Positions 13,038-26,100 of a stretch of DNA of 64,000 bases are shown one piece after another (the first letter of the stretch is position 1; every line of letters starts with the position of its first letter). The position numbers were made by a program, and so were the translations under genes. The notes under the pieces were generated by a model that made no database searches, was not told the origin of the DNA, and saw nothing but the letters and a program-made list of their open reading frames with translations. This DNA is from Basidiobolus meristosporus CBS 931.73 (taxonomy: Eukaryota > Basidiobolomycota > Basidiobolomycetes > Basidiobolales > Basidiobolaceae), in NCBI GenBank assembly GCA_002104905.1, contig MCFE01000354.1:1-64000 (forward strand). Direction: 5' to 3'.

Positions 13038-13954
13038 GGAAGTATCTTACCTAATACAAAAATAATTAATAAAGCTGCGTTGAGCAACCAATATGAGTGA
13101 GTCGATCGATTGATTCATACCATGCGAAGATACCTGCACAAAGAGAATACTGCTAATCCACAAATGGCGATTTGCCATATTCGGAAGGTCCAGAAGGTTG
13201 TGGTCAGGGATGGAATCGATGCTATAGGGATAGAATGGCCCGCAGAAAACTTTCCCAATGTTTTGATCAATAATACTGTCAACATCAATGGTCCTTTTGA
13301 GGGAAACCCCGATATTATTAGAAGGACAGCGAAAATAGATTCTTGAAAAGGGTTGATGGAAGTTTCTTGCGAGGAATTCTTGGTCCAAATTTATCGTAGC
13401 TCAACAGTCCTTGTAACGTCGGTGTCCACCCAAACATGTATTTCAGGAATCCGTTATGACGGAGTCGATTCCAGTATATTTGGGTATATAGATTGCCAGC
13501 TGATAATTACCCTGTGTGCATCATAACAAGACTAGGGTGGAACTTTCCTTCGGAGAGACAGTTATTTATATCATGGTTTAGACACACTTGATTGGCGTCA
13601 CCAGAAAGCGTGGAGTTTAAAAAACAATATATGAAACTGTGAGGTTTTTGTTGATTCGTTGGCCTTCGAGAAAGCGAGTATTTTATTCGAATTAATATAT
13701 CAGCAACTCTTACTCCTTGAGTTGCCAACTATCTGTCGGGATTCTTTAGTCTTGATAGTCCATTTGTTTGTTGGATCCCGTCATTCCTTTGCTACCCACC
13801 AGCCTTGTTTATTATTCTCAGACCTAGTCATATATCTCTAGAGATTAATTCGTTGTAGCTTTTCTACAGCACTAGAAGTTTCACAGTCAGTTGTATCATT
13901 GGTTGCTCATATTCTCTTGAACCTTTTGAATACATCACACCAAGCAGTGAAGCA
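13038..13954. other. Intergenic, upstream of chitin synthase A
   Basis: A 917-bp AT-rich spacer between NAMPT and chitin synthase A, both on +. Small open frames at 13110-13346 show no recognisable domain. The part just upstream of 13955 is pyrimidine-rich leader sequence and probably carries the chitin synthase promoter. Confidence 0.45.
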
Positions 13955-16900
13955 ATGTCCGGCCACGTTGGAAACGTCGAGGATGGACAGCTCCCGCCAG
14001 AGGATGTAACTTATTTGGGTGAGAGCAATCTTAGCGACGATTCTATACTTGAATGCATCAAGGGGCGTTTTGAACAAGCGCAAGCTATACACCAAAATCA
14101 ACAGCTCAGCCCTGATAGCTGTAAACCCGTATGCTCTTGAGCAAGAGAATCCCACTATCTCACAACAATATGCTGAGGCGTGCTATCGTGACACGAGCGG
14201 AAATCCACACAACCTACCTCCACATGTCTATGAAATGGCCACGAAGGCGTATCTGCATTTACGTCGTACAGGCATAGACCAATCGATAATACTAAGGTAC
14301 CGATTTTTGTTTGTTATCTGGATGTAGCTGCCGAAAGCTAACCTGATTAATTTTCTCGTATAGCGGTCTCACCGGAAGTGGAAAATCCGAATCGTACAGG
14401 CGAATCTTGAGGCAATTGTGTAATTTGGCTACCCACGGAAAGAAAGAGTCTAAGCTACCCGGGCAAATCCAAAACATCCAGGTCGTACTAGAGGCATTTG
14501 GTAATGCGATGACCGCTCAGAACGTAAATGCCTCACGTTATTCCATGTTCCAAGAAGTTCAGTATAATGCCCGCGGTAAAATCTCCGGAGCAAAAACGCT
14601 GACATTCCTCCTGGAGAAGTATCGTGTCACCGACACACCGTCAAGCGAGAGAAATTTCAACTCCTTCTACTACCTGCTCTCCGGGTTATCGGACGAGGAA
14701 AAAGGGATTTTAGAGCTAACGGGTCCAGAAGATTATCACTACTTGTCCCACGGCCAGGGTCTTGGTGTTCGACGTGCCGAAGAAAGTGAGAAGTTCCGCC
14801 AGCTCAGGGCTGCTATGAAGTCATTGGGCATCAAAACATCTTCGCAGACTCACATTTTCAGATTGCTGACCGGAATCCTACACTTGGGTAACATTCATTT
14901 CGAGAACCATGAAGATGAAGAATGTTGTCGCGTGAAAAATGCCGACCTGCTTCAACTGGTCGCCGAAATATTAGGAGTAGACTACACTGCCTTGGAGGAG
15001 ACGCTTACCCTCAAGTCCAAGCTTATCGGCAAAGATATTTGTACCATCTTCTTGGATGTGGAGAATGCTGAAAAGCAACGAGATGCTCTGGCGAGAGCAG
15101 TTGTATTCGCTCCTATTTTCTTGGATCGTCGAGGCAATCAATACCAAAGTCTGCCACGACACACCCACGAATTTCATAGGCATCCTTGATCCTGTAGGCT
15201 TCCAAGATATGGAGCATAATAGATACGAGGAGTTTTGCATCAACTTTGCCAACGAAAAGATCCAAAACTTCATTCTCAAGCAGATGTTCGATCCACACAC
15301 CGGAATGAATTCCGAACTCATAGCAGACGGACTTCCCGCTCCTAGTGCCCAGTACTCGGACAACCAAGCTTGCCTTGATATGTTTGCAGGCAAGTCGGGC
15401 TTGATTCAAATCATCGAGGAAAGCCAGTCTGATGAAAACGCCGATCACGACATCCATTCCGTTATCTCTCAGCGTGTTGGAAACCATGCATCTTATCACT
15501 CCAACGGACTTCAAAATCAATTTTCCATCAAACACTACGCCAGTACCGTCACCTATCACACCGACAATTTTGTTGAGAAGAATCAAGACATTCTCGATGT
15601 CAATATTGTGTCGCTGTTCCGTGGGGCCAAACCAAGCACCAACACGTTCATCAGCGATCTGTTCAGTAGCAGTGCTGTGGCCACCGAGTCTCACCCACGC
15701 AGTAAGGAAACCATCGTAGCCGCTCGACAGTCTACAAAGCCTACAAGACAATCCAGCAGACGTCACCCCAAGAAGCCCGATGGCAAGAAGGAGAGCAAAG
15801 CCCCTGGAGTGCTGAATCAACTGAACTCCACGTTAAACGACTTGTTTGATACCATGAGCGAAACCTTGATTTGGAACATCTTCCATATCAACTCGAATAT
15901 CTCCCGCGATTCTTACCGATTTGACGTTCAATGTGTACGGAGCCAGATCAGCGGATTCTCTCTTTCAGGAGTTGCTTACCGCCTAATGAATGATTACACG
16001 TCTAGTCTTGAATTCTCCGAATTCCTGGAACGTTATCAGCCCTTCCTGGAGTCGTTGCAACTAGATCCTAGCAAGGATCCTCGCGAGCGTGTAATGTCCA
16101 TTAAAAGCATTAGCGGCTGGAGCGATGACGAAATGTACGTAGGCGATAAAGAGCGCGTCTTCCTGTGCGAGCATGTCTGGAAGGAGCTGGAGGATGGTTT
16201 GAGATCGATGGAGAAGGAGGAAAGAAATGCCCAAAAAGGAAGATCCTCATCGATGGGTCTGGGTCTTGATACCGAATCCCTAAACTCCGGTTACAATGGG
16301 CAAGTTAATACATCCACTCCTGCTCCATATGGTGCCCCCAGCTTTGCTGGTGACGCCCAGAGAAGCTACAGCCAGTTCCCTAGAGAAGATAGTGAATATG
16401 GTAGCGAGTTCGACTTTGGACGTGAACATGGACTGAATGAGATCGAATTGGCGAAAACCGACAAAGCTGACAAGAGTGCACCGATCGTTGAATCGCTGCC
16501 TACATCGAGGGCTCGCAGATCTTGGCTCTGCATAACCAAATTATTCACTTGGTGGATTCCATCAATTACACTCTCCTGGTGCGGAATGAAGCGTTCAGAC
16601 ATTCAGCTGGCTTGGAGAGAGAAGGTCACATTATGCATTCTTATAGTGTTACTCTGGGGAGTTTTGATGTTCGTCATTGTGGGCCTTGGGCTGATTTTAT
16701 GTCCACGAGTATACTACTACAATGCGACGGATGTGGCTTATCATCAAGCCGAGGGCGATTTGTATGCCTACATGTACGGTAGAGTCTATGACGTTTCGAT
16801 TTTCGCCAACCAAAACCATGCTACTGGTGTCTCGTTCGAAGATATGCTTTCGGCTATAACAACTACTGAAAACAACGTCGAGCCATATTTTGAAATACCA

Positions 16901-19585
16901 CTTAATGTCCAATGTCCTGGATTGGGGATCTCCGACACTTCCACAATGAAGATCCAGTCTGATTATCAATTAGCTATACAAGTACCTCATCAAACTGGCC
17001 AATTTCAGCTCGTGCCTACCAATCCTATGAAACCAGCGAATTGGTTTTACGAAACTGCTCTACCAAGATTGAATCTTTGGGCCAAGGGTGATGTCGCTTG
17101 GGAAGCCGACCATATCCGCAAAATGGCTCAAGAGGGATACAGACAGTGGGGAATCATCAATCATCGCGTGTACGATCTGACTCAGTATTTCAAGACCTTA
17201 TCGGCGGCTAAACTAGCAGGTAACGAGAAAGAATACGAATTTCTTAGCATTTACGTCCGACAAGTATTCGAATACAGTGATAGATTTGGCCCTGATTTGA
17301 CGAAGATGTTCAACGAGAAAGTCAGGCCGAAATTAACTCCAGAGCAGTACCAGGCCAACATGAACTGCTTGAACAAAGCGTTCTACATTGGTGTAGTCGA
17401 TACCCGCCAGGGGGTGAAGTGCAAGCTATCTCACTGGATCCCTGTCTCTTTTGCGATTGTGCTTTGCTCAGTCATTGTGATCAAATTCCTGGCTGCTCTT
17501 CAGCTAACCTCGAAGCGTAGACCCGAGGATCTGGACAAGTTCGTTATCTGTCAAGTTCCGTGTTATACGGAAGATGAAGACTCATTACGAAAGACAATCG
17601 ACTCTTTGGCCGGACTGCAGTATGATGACAAGAGAAAGCTTATCTTCATCATTGCTGATGGCATGATCATTGGTAGTGGAAATGACCGTCCCACTCCTAA
17701 AATTGTGTGTGATATTTTGGGTGTGGACCCCGATTACGACCCTGAGCCCTTCAGCTTCAAAAGTATCGGGGAAGGTAACAAACAGCACAACATGGCCAAG
17801 GTGTATTCCGGATTGTACGAGTTCGAGGGCCATGTGGTTCCATACATTGTTGTGGCCAAGGTCGGCAAGCCAAGCGAGCGCTCACGTCCAGGCAATCGAG
17901 GCAAGCGTGACTCGCAGATCATTCTGATGAACTTCCTGAACCGGGTGCACTTCGACAGCGAGATGTCCCCTCTGGACCTGGAGATCTACCACCAGATCAA
18001 GAATGTGATCGGAGTCAACCCGGCCTTCTACGAGTACATTCTGATGGTGGATGCGGATACCGAGGTAAAGGCGGACTCGCTCACTCGGCTGATTGCCTGC
18101 ATGACGCACGACGCAAGGATCATTGGACTGTGTGGAGAAACGCAACTTGCCAACGAGGAGTTCTCGTGGGCGACGATGATCCAGGTGTACGAGTACTACA
18201 TCTCCCATCACCTTGCCAAGGCATTCGAGAGTCTGTTCGGTAGTGTGACCTGTTTACCCGGATGTTTCTGTATGTACCGTATCCGAACGATCAAGGGATC
18301 GCCGCTGATCATCAACAACGAGGTCATCAACGACTACTCGGAGAACAACGTGGATACACTGCACAAGAAGAACTTGCTCTCGCTTGGTGAGGATCGTTAT
18401 CTGACCACGCTGATGCTGAAGCATTTCCCACAATACAAGATGAAGTTTACATCTGATGCGCAATGCTTAACGGTCGCGCCGGACAAGTGGGCAGTTTTGC
18501 TCTCCCAACGTCGTCGCTGGATCAATTCTACTGTTCATAATTTATTTGAGCTAGTCTTCCTCCCTGACTTATGCGGATTCTGCTTCTTCTCCATGCGATT
18601 CGTTGTGATGCTTGATCTGTTTGGCACCTTGGTTATGCCTGCGACAGTAGTGTACTTATTTTATTTGATCATCTCGGCGTGCATCGATCCAAACAACATG
18701 AGTACTATTGCGTTGATCATGTTTGGTGTGGTATATGGCCTCCAGGCTGTCATCTTCATCATCAAGCGCCAATGGCAACATGTCGGTTGGATGATCATTT
18801 ATCTGCTCGCAATGCCTCTCTTTGGTTTCGCTATTCCCATCTACTCGTTCTGGCATTTCGACGATTTCTCGTGGGGTAATACTCGTGTGATTGTAGGGGA
18901 GAAAGGAGAGAAGAAGATGATTTCGAACGAAGAGCCATTTGATCCTGAAAGCATTCCAATGAAGAAATGGAGCGATTTCGAGCAAGAGGTATGGGAAGCT
19001 GGCTCAAGCGTATCGAGGGTTTCAGGCAGTCGCCCAACATCAAGATCAAGATCTCAGACACCGTTTGATGGCTCTCAGTTTTCCGAAACAAGATATCGCT
19101 CACAATCTCCATATGCTGGGTCAAACTATAGTGGCTCCCAACATCCATATGTCAACGTGCATGACCCAGCCTATTCATCACAGGGTAGATCTCTCTCTAG
19201 GCCCTCATACCGTGCTTCACCTATGCCATCCTTCAACCATTTGCCTTCTACCCGCACTGGGTATTCAGGCTCTAGAGCATCCATGGGGTATTCCCCGGAG
19301 CGCGCACCGACACCTTCATCGTTTGCTGACTACCCTCCGCAAATGATGCCTAACAGAAGCGCAAGTGCACTTGGAGATTACCACTCGGAGATGTCGTACA
19401 GCCACTTCCCTACGGACGACGAAATCATAGCCGAGATTCGTAGAATCCTCTCAACTGCCGATTTGATGACGGTCACGAAAAAACAAGTGCGCGAAGAACT
19501 ATCTCATGCATTTGGAGTTGATATGAACTCACATAGAGAGTTCATCAACAATGCCATTGAACTCGTATTGCAAGGGCAATTGTAA
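13955..19585 (+). CDS. Chitin synthase A, class V type with myosin-like motor domain
   Basis: A membrane GT2 enzyme that polymerises UDP-GlcNAc into chitin. Exon 1 is 13955-14296; exon 2 starts at 14364. Order of domains: myosin-like motor with P-loop GLTGSGKSES right after the intron; linker; transmembrane pair; cytochrome b5-like region (YMYGRVYDVSIF); more helices; GT2 catalytic domain with LMVDADTEV, GEDRYLTTLMLK and SQRRRWINS; C-terminal helices; Ser-rich tail; DEK_C domain (about 19400-19580). The motor should tie the enzyme to actin at the hyphal tip. Two single-base frame breaks interrupt the motor, near 14072-14090 and near 15100. Both are inferred from alignment with the paralogue at 31925-37672 and behave as one extra base. 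Either they are sequence errors or the gene is damaged. The catalytic half (15056-19585) is one open frame. Confidence 0.9.
17783..18447 (+). repeat. 665-bp tract shared with chitin synthase B (copy A)
   Basis: Nucleotide sequence nearly identical to the reverse complement of 33087-33751. I spotted only about three substitutions by eye (near 18062 and 18242-18256). It covers the catalytic core from QHNMAKVYSG to MKF. It is richer in G/C-ending codons than the flanking exon, and similarity drops sharply at both ends. This is the pattern of gene conversion between inverted paralogues. Confidence 0.85.
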
Positions 19586-20140
19586 ATTCACTTCGCTTCG
19601 CTTTTAGTGGACAGATACTTGAGCATTATTAATAATTAATTATTTCCTAACCACCGATGACCTCGTAGCCCGTAGCCCATAGCCTATACCCTCTGTATTC
19701 CCGCTACCCTGCTAGCCATCTGTGTGTATCATTCATTTTCGGATCGAATACGTTTCTTGATCATAATTTACTCTATAAATCCAATTGGAAAATATGACTG
19801 AACTTGGGACTGTTTGTAGAACATCCTTTGATAATAACACAGTTGCCATACCTTATCCAATGAATGACGTTGTAGGAAAATTTTATTGTATATAATAATA
19901 GTATCTAAATATTATGATTTGTATTTACCTGGTTAATCTGATCCAACATTGTTACCTCAACCATCAGTTTACTATCAATACCTTGACTTTGTAGACAGTT
20001 CACTGGTGCCCTTACATTCCCCTACCACTTGTTAGCATACGAAGTCCTTTTCCTTTTAGTTTTTTGTAGAAGTTTTGATTTTACCTCGTAGTAAGTTATC
20101 TGGACATACAACCACAACTGAACATTGCTCGACACCCGTG
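19586..20140. other. Intergenic, chitin synthase A / CHD remodeler
   Basis: A 555-bp AT-rich spacer holding the 3' end of chitin synthase A and the promoter of the downstream gene. An in-frame TTG upstream at 20075 is not a likely start. Nothing else is recognised. Confidence 0.5.
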
Positions 20141-23100
20141 ATGTCTTCGACGGATAACGAGCTAGAACCTCGCCAGGATCCAAAAGAGAGCACTGATGAG
20201 GAATTTGAGGTAGAAACCATCTTGGATAGTAGAGAGAACGCCGAAGAAAAGGAATATTTAGTAAAGTGGAAAGATTATCCTGAGAATCAAGCCACTTGGG
20301 AAAACGCCAACAACCTTAAACACTGTCTCGCCTTGATTTATGCTTTCGAAGTGCACAAGACAAAAGAACATAGACGACACGCACGTGAAATGCTCGATTC
20401 TAACCCAGTAAATGAGGTCTCTTCTGTGCATGTGAACGACAATGGAGCAATTTCAGATTCGCCTAAGGGCGAGCGCATTTCACGTTCTAACCAGCATACT
20501 TTCAGAACCTTGACTCCCTTTAAAGGTACACGACTAGCGTCCCAATTCAGGTTTAGGTCCGAATGCACCCTATAGTAACACCTTATTCACGGCTGATTGT
20601 AGATAGTCAAGAAGCGAGATCGAACACGAAGTCCCTCAAGCGAAAGAAAGAGAACGACCCGGTTCTGGTCACACAAATTGTTGCACGGGAAATCTCGGAG
20701 GGTGGGAAGCCAAAGTATCAGGCTGAGTGGAGTGACGGGAAGACATCATGGGTACGGTTTAAATTTTTGCCTATGGTTCTCTCGATCTTCTCGAGTACTC
20801 AAGCATATGTTCTGGATTTAGCTTTATGACAAAGAGATCGACCAACATTTAGAATTGATTGAAAAGTTCGAGCACTCAGAGGAATCTAAACACAGCCCGC
20901 AAGATAGCAATGTCGCATCTAGTGATCTGCTTTCAGCGGATGAGGACCAGACTGATCCGTTTATAAGTAGCTTTCAAGATCCTACTTTTTATGTGGAGGT
21001 ACCACCGCTATCAGTACCTCACGACAGATTCACTTGGTTCCCAGAAGTATCAGGTAAAGACGGCTTATACAGTTGTACGACCAACCACTTCTCTTTACTT
21101 ACGGGTTTTAGTAATTGGTGACAGCAAATCTGATCCGATTGACCAGCAGGATTTCAAACCTTTTGATAGTGAGAGCTCTCCAAGCGCAAGTGAGGTTTCG
21201 GATAGTGCGGACTCCGACGCTGATGGAATCAATGAAGTCCGATATTACCCAATGTTTACTAAACGCTCTCGAAAAATCAGCAACGGTGTGGACAGTGACT
21301 CCGAAGCACCGACCTCTGCCAAATACTCGAAAAGATTGCGGTTTCGCGACTTTTCTAGTGACACTTCGGAGGCTTCTTCTGAGCCACGACGCCGTAGCCA
21401 CCGCAAAACGTTCAAACGTATCGCGTCCCCGATAGAACAGATCGAAGAGGATCCGGAGAAAGTCGGCAATGACATCGATGAGGATTATATGGAAATTGAC
21501 GTAGAGGAAAGCGATCAAGAGGGAAATGATGATTCAATCCAGGCACATTGCTACCAATGCGGTAAAAAAGGAGAGATTCCACTGCGTTTGGATGCAAAAA
21601 GTATAGCACAATCAAAGAGTAGTTATCTACTCTCCTGCAATCGTTGTACCTATACCACACACAAGGAATGCTATCTTGAGACTTTCAAAGAGCCATATGA
21701 AGCCGGTTTTGATGCGGAGCCAACTGATAGTGAAGCTGGCTATCGACGAAAGCGACGAGTGATCTGGAATTGCCATGACTGCCAAACCTGGCCACAAGAT
21801 GTTGAGAAAATCCTGACCTTCCGGTACCTTGATGAAGAAGGTGAGCGCAGCCTGATTGAAGATTGGAACAATGAATCCGGAGCGGACATCCTCTACCTGG
21901 TCAAATTCAAAGGTGTTTCATACAATCACGTTGAATGGGTGCCATCAAGATGGCTCTTTGATGTTTCGCCGGGACTTTTGCGTGCTTTCATAAAAAAAGA
22001 CCCAAAATCCCAAGGACTTGAGGAGGTCATAAAGAAAGAGTGGACCTTTGTGGACAGGCTCCTGGATGTTCGATTTAAGGACAGTGTTGGTATGGGTCGA
22101 GCCAAACCTAGTGATGTGGAAGCAATGTATGCAAAGTGGAAGAATTTACCGTACGAAGAGGGTACATTCATGTTTCTTCGGTCTATCGCAATTACTCCAG
22201 AGATCTTACAATATATATTCTTCTACAACTAGCAACCTGGGACGATCCACCTGAAATTGGCTCCGAGGCATATGAGCATTTCAACGCAGCTTTCCAAAGA
22301 TACATAATGAAATGTCAAGTCAAACCTCCGTCGAATCACGCAAGTAGATCCAAAGGGAGGTTCAATGAGTTGAAGAAGCAGCCCGACTACCTAAAGGGTG
22401 GCGAGCTGATGCCTTTCCAGCTGGAAGGTGTAAAGTAAGTTGCGAAATGTATGCTGAATGAGGAGACTCGATTACTAAACATGATCTCTCTGCAGTTGGC
22501 TATTGTACAAATGGTTGGAGCAGTCCTCATGTGTGTTAGCCGATGAGATGGGGTTAGGTAAGTGAGTCTCTCTTTATAACTTCTGGTGGCCGCCTAATTA
22601 AGCAAGAACCATAGGGAAAACTGTGCAAATCATATCGTTTCTCAGCATTCTCTTTAACGCAAAGGGAGTGTATCCATTCCTCATTGTAGTCCCCAACTCT
22701 GTACAGGCGAATTGGCTCATGGAATTCTCCAAATGGGCACCTGAGCTGGTAGTTGTAACATACAGTGGCTCCAGTGCCAGCCGGCAACTGGTGCGCAAGT
22801 ACGAGATGTTTCAAGAGGGTTCCAATTCGCAGCTGCGGTGTCACGTTGTCATCACCACATACGAAATGATCATACAAGAAGTCGGGGTGTTCAAAAAGAA
22901 CTTTTGGGAAGTGCTGGTTGTCGATGAAGGCCATAAACTCAAGAACGAAACCAACAAGATCTTTTTGAAGTTGATGGAGGTCAAAGTTGGCCACAAAGTC
23001 ATATTAACTGGTTTGTATGATGCCCATTCAATCTAAGCCCCCAGTCATTAACACACTTCTAAACAGGCACTCCGCTACAGAATAACATTCGAGAGTTATT

Positions 23101-26100
23101 CAACTTGTTGAGTTTTATTGATCCAAAAGGCTTCAAGTCGAAGGCGGACCTGGAGGCCAAATATGAGGTCCTCTCCAAAGATTTGGTCGGAGAATTGCAT
23201 GAGGTGGGATGATCAAAACAAGGAAATCGAGATACTTTCCATACTAATGCAGCGGTGTCTTCTGAAGTTGGTCAAACCGTATATACTCCGAAGAATCAAA
23301 TCCGAAGTTTTGAACATGCTTCCAAGCAAGGTACTCTATTACTGTGCCCGCTTTATGAACCTTCCATTGATATTCTTCATCCAATCGTAGCAAGAGGTTA
23401 TCATCCCTGTCAGCATGTCCGTGCTTCAAAAGGAGATATACAAAGGCATCTTGGGCCGCAACTACCAGCTTTTGAAGTCGATTACCGGAAAGAACAGCAA
23501 GGCCGGCCAGAAAAAATCATCGATGCTGAATATCTTGATGGAGCTGCGCAAGTGCCTGAATCACCCATACTTGATCAATAACGTCGAGGAGATCTTCACA
23601 TCCATGGAGGAGACCCAGGCCAGACTGATAGAAGCCAGTGGGAAGCTGGCTCTGCTAGATCGGATGCTGAAAAAGCTGAAAGAGCAAGGACACCGCGTGT
23701 TGATCTTTTCACAGTTCCAGATCATGCTGGATATTCTGGAAGATTATCTCGTATGTGAAGATTACAAGTTCTTAAGGATCGATGGGGCAACACCAGGTGA
23801 GGTCCGTCAACAGTACATCGATGCGTACAACAAACCCGATTCAGAGTACTTTGTATTCCTGCTATCTACTAGAGCGGGTGGTGTGGGGCTGAATCTAGCT
23901 TCGGCCGACACTGTTATCATCTACGATCCTGATTTCAACCCGCATGCGGATATGCAAGCCATCAGTCGTGCTCACAGATTTGGTCAGAAGAATCCAGTGT
24001 TGGTGCTGAAACTTGTCACGAAAAACTCCGCCGAACAGAAAATCATGGAGGTCGCCAAAACCAAACTTGTGCTGGATCATTTGGTGATCGAGAAGCTGGA
24101 TGATGATGACATAGATACCACGGATGTTGAGAGTATCCTGAAGTTTGGTGCCAAGGCGTTGTTTGATGAAGAAAACAATCCAGATTTGGCCGAGAGCAGA
24201 ACCATCAGATACGATGATACTGCCATAGAGAAGCTGCTAGAGAGAACCAGTGACGAGCCTGACTCGACCGAATCTCCGCGTATCGCTAACAACACCGCAG
24301 GGTCATTCAGCTTTGCCAGGGTCTGGGTCAATGACCATGAGGTTGAGGATTCGGAAACAGGAGATGAGAACTATTGGGAGAATATTTTGAAAGATCGTTT
24401 AGCCGAGAAGAAGGCTGAAGATACGGTCGAGTATGGTCGTGGTGCTCGAAGAACAAAGGTAAGATATCGGTCAACTTTGAGCAACATCGTAGCGACTGGT
24501 TAGTTAACCCCTTCGTATTAGAAAATCCACTACTCGGAGCAACTCGACGGAGCTTTGGAGAAAACGCCGAAAAAGAAGTCTCGGGCAGTTCAGCCTCAAG
24601 ACGATAATGACTATGAGAATGTTGTAGTAAGCGAAAGCGAATCGGAAACCGCCGAAGAGTTTGATAAAGATGAGATGTCAGTTCAAACCCCTGCCCAACC
24701 AACCCCAACGCCTCAAGTACCAGCAGCTAATGCTGTGCTTCAGCCATTAAACTTGAAGCAAACCAAAAGCGAGAATTTTATCAACTATGCTGGTCCTTCT
24801 ACATCCAGCACTGCGCCGCAACCCAATGGTTTATACGACTATTCCAACATTCCAAGACTAGAATCCTTAAAACAAGTTCTGCTAAAACGATATACCGATT
24901 ATCAGAATACGCTTGCCAAAGCCCGTTTAGTCCCTCCGCAAGGCCAACCTACCGGTGGACTCCAGCCTTCCACATCCTCCATTACTCCTCTCCCTGCTGG
25001 ACAACAGCAATCTTCCTCGCTGGCTTCTGGATTGGCCCAACAGAATCGCATTACCTCTCCTCCTGGGGTGGCTGTGCCCGGAAAAGCCTTTGGGTCACCT
25101 CAACAAGCTCCAAATGCATCGACGGGGTCAGCAGTTGCCGCGGCCCACCGTTCTCCACAGAAAACTCCGAACTCCCGTTTAGCTGGTTCAGTCATATCAC
25201 CACAACAGAACCAGACCGTACTGCCTGGCTCAACTGTAATTGCTGGAGTCCATCGATCACCCCAGACCCAGAGTGGGCCACTACCTGGTTCAGCCATACC
25301 TTCCTCTACGTATAGATCTCCACAGCAGAACCAGGCTGTACTGCCTGGCTCAACTGTGATTAATGGAGTCCATCGATCACCCCAGACCCAGAGTGGGGTT
25401 ATACCTGGTACTAGTCGCATCCTCCTCTACGTATAGATCTCCACAGCAGAACCAGGCTGCACTACCCGGCTCAGCCGTGATTGCTGGAACTCATCGATCA
25501 CCTCAGACCCAAGGTGGTTCTCTACCTGGTTCAGCCATACCTTCCACTACGTATAGATCTCCACAGCAGAACCAGGCTGCACTGCCTGGCTCAACTGTGA
25601 TTGCTGGAGCCCATCGATCGCCTCACACCCAGAGTGGACCTCTACCTGGTACTGTCGCATCCTCCTCTACTTATCGGTCCCCACAGCAGAACCAGGCTGC
25701 ACTACCCGGCTCAGCAGTGGCCACTACTGCTCATCAATCACCTCAACAGAGCCAGTCTGGACTACCTAGCCAATCTCCTCGGGCTCGGAACGCTTCACTT
25801 TCCAATTCTTCCTCGTCCGTTAGCCATCAATCACCACAACTGATCCAGAGTAAACTACCCAGTTTGGCAACTCCTCAAAGTCCACCTCAACCTGGATCTG
25901 CTGGTAATTATCAATCGGCACAACCACAGCGTGCTTTGCAAACACACGGCACTTTCGCCTCTAGTCAAGCTCAATACAATTCATTCCCACCAGGCCATAT
26001 CCACCCATCCCCATCTACAACCTCGACATCTAAACCCTCGGCCAGCCCATCGCTAAGCCACTATACCCCCGGTACTTCAAGCATAGTGAATAGTCCTCAG

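Noticed and set aside
17882-18211. Antisense open frames of about 109 codons in both chitin synthases
   Set aside because: They mirror the GC-richer converted tract on the coding strand; shadows of the real gene.
23202-23253. Frame break in the CHD helicase
   Set aside because: A GTGGGA donor, ACTAAT branch and GCAG acceptor make a normal intron of about 50 bp, in phase with RCLLKLVKPY.
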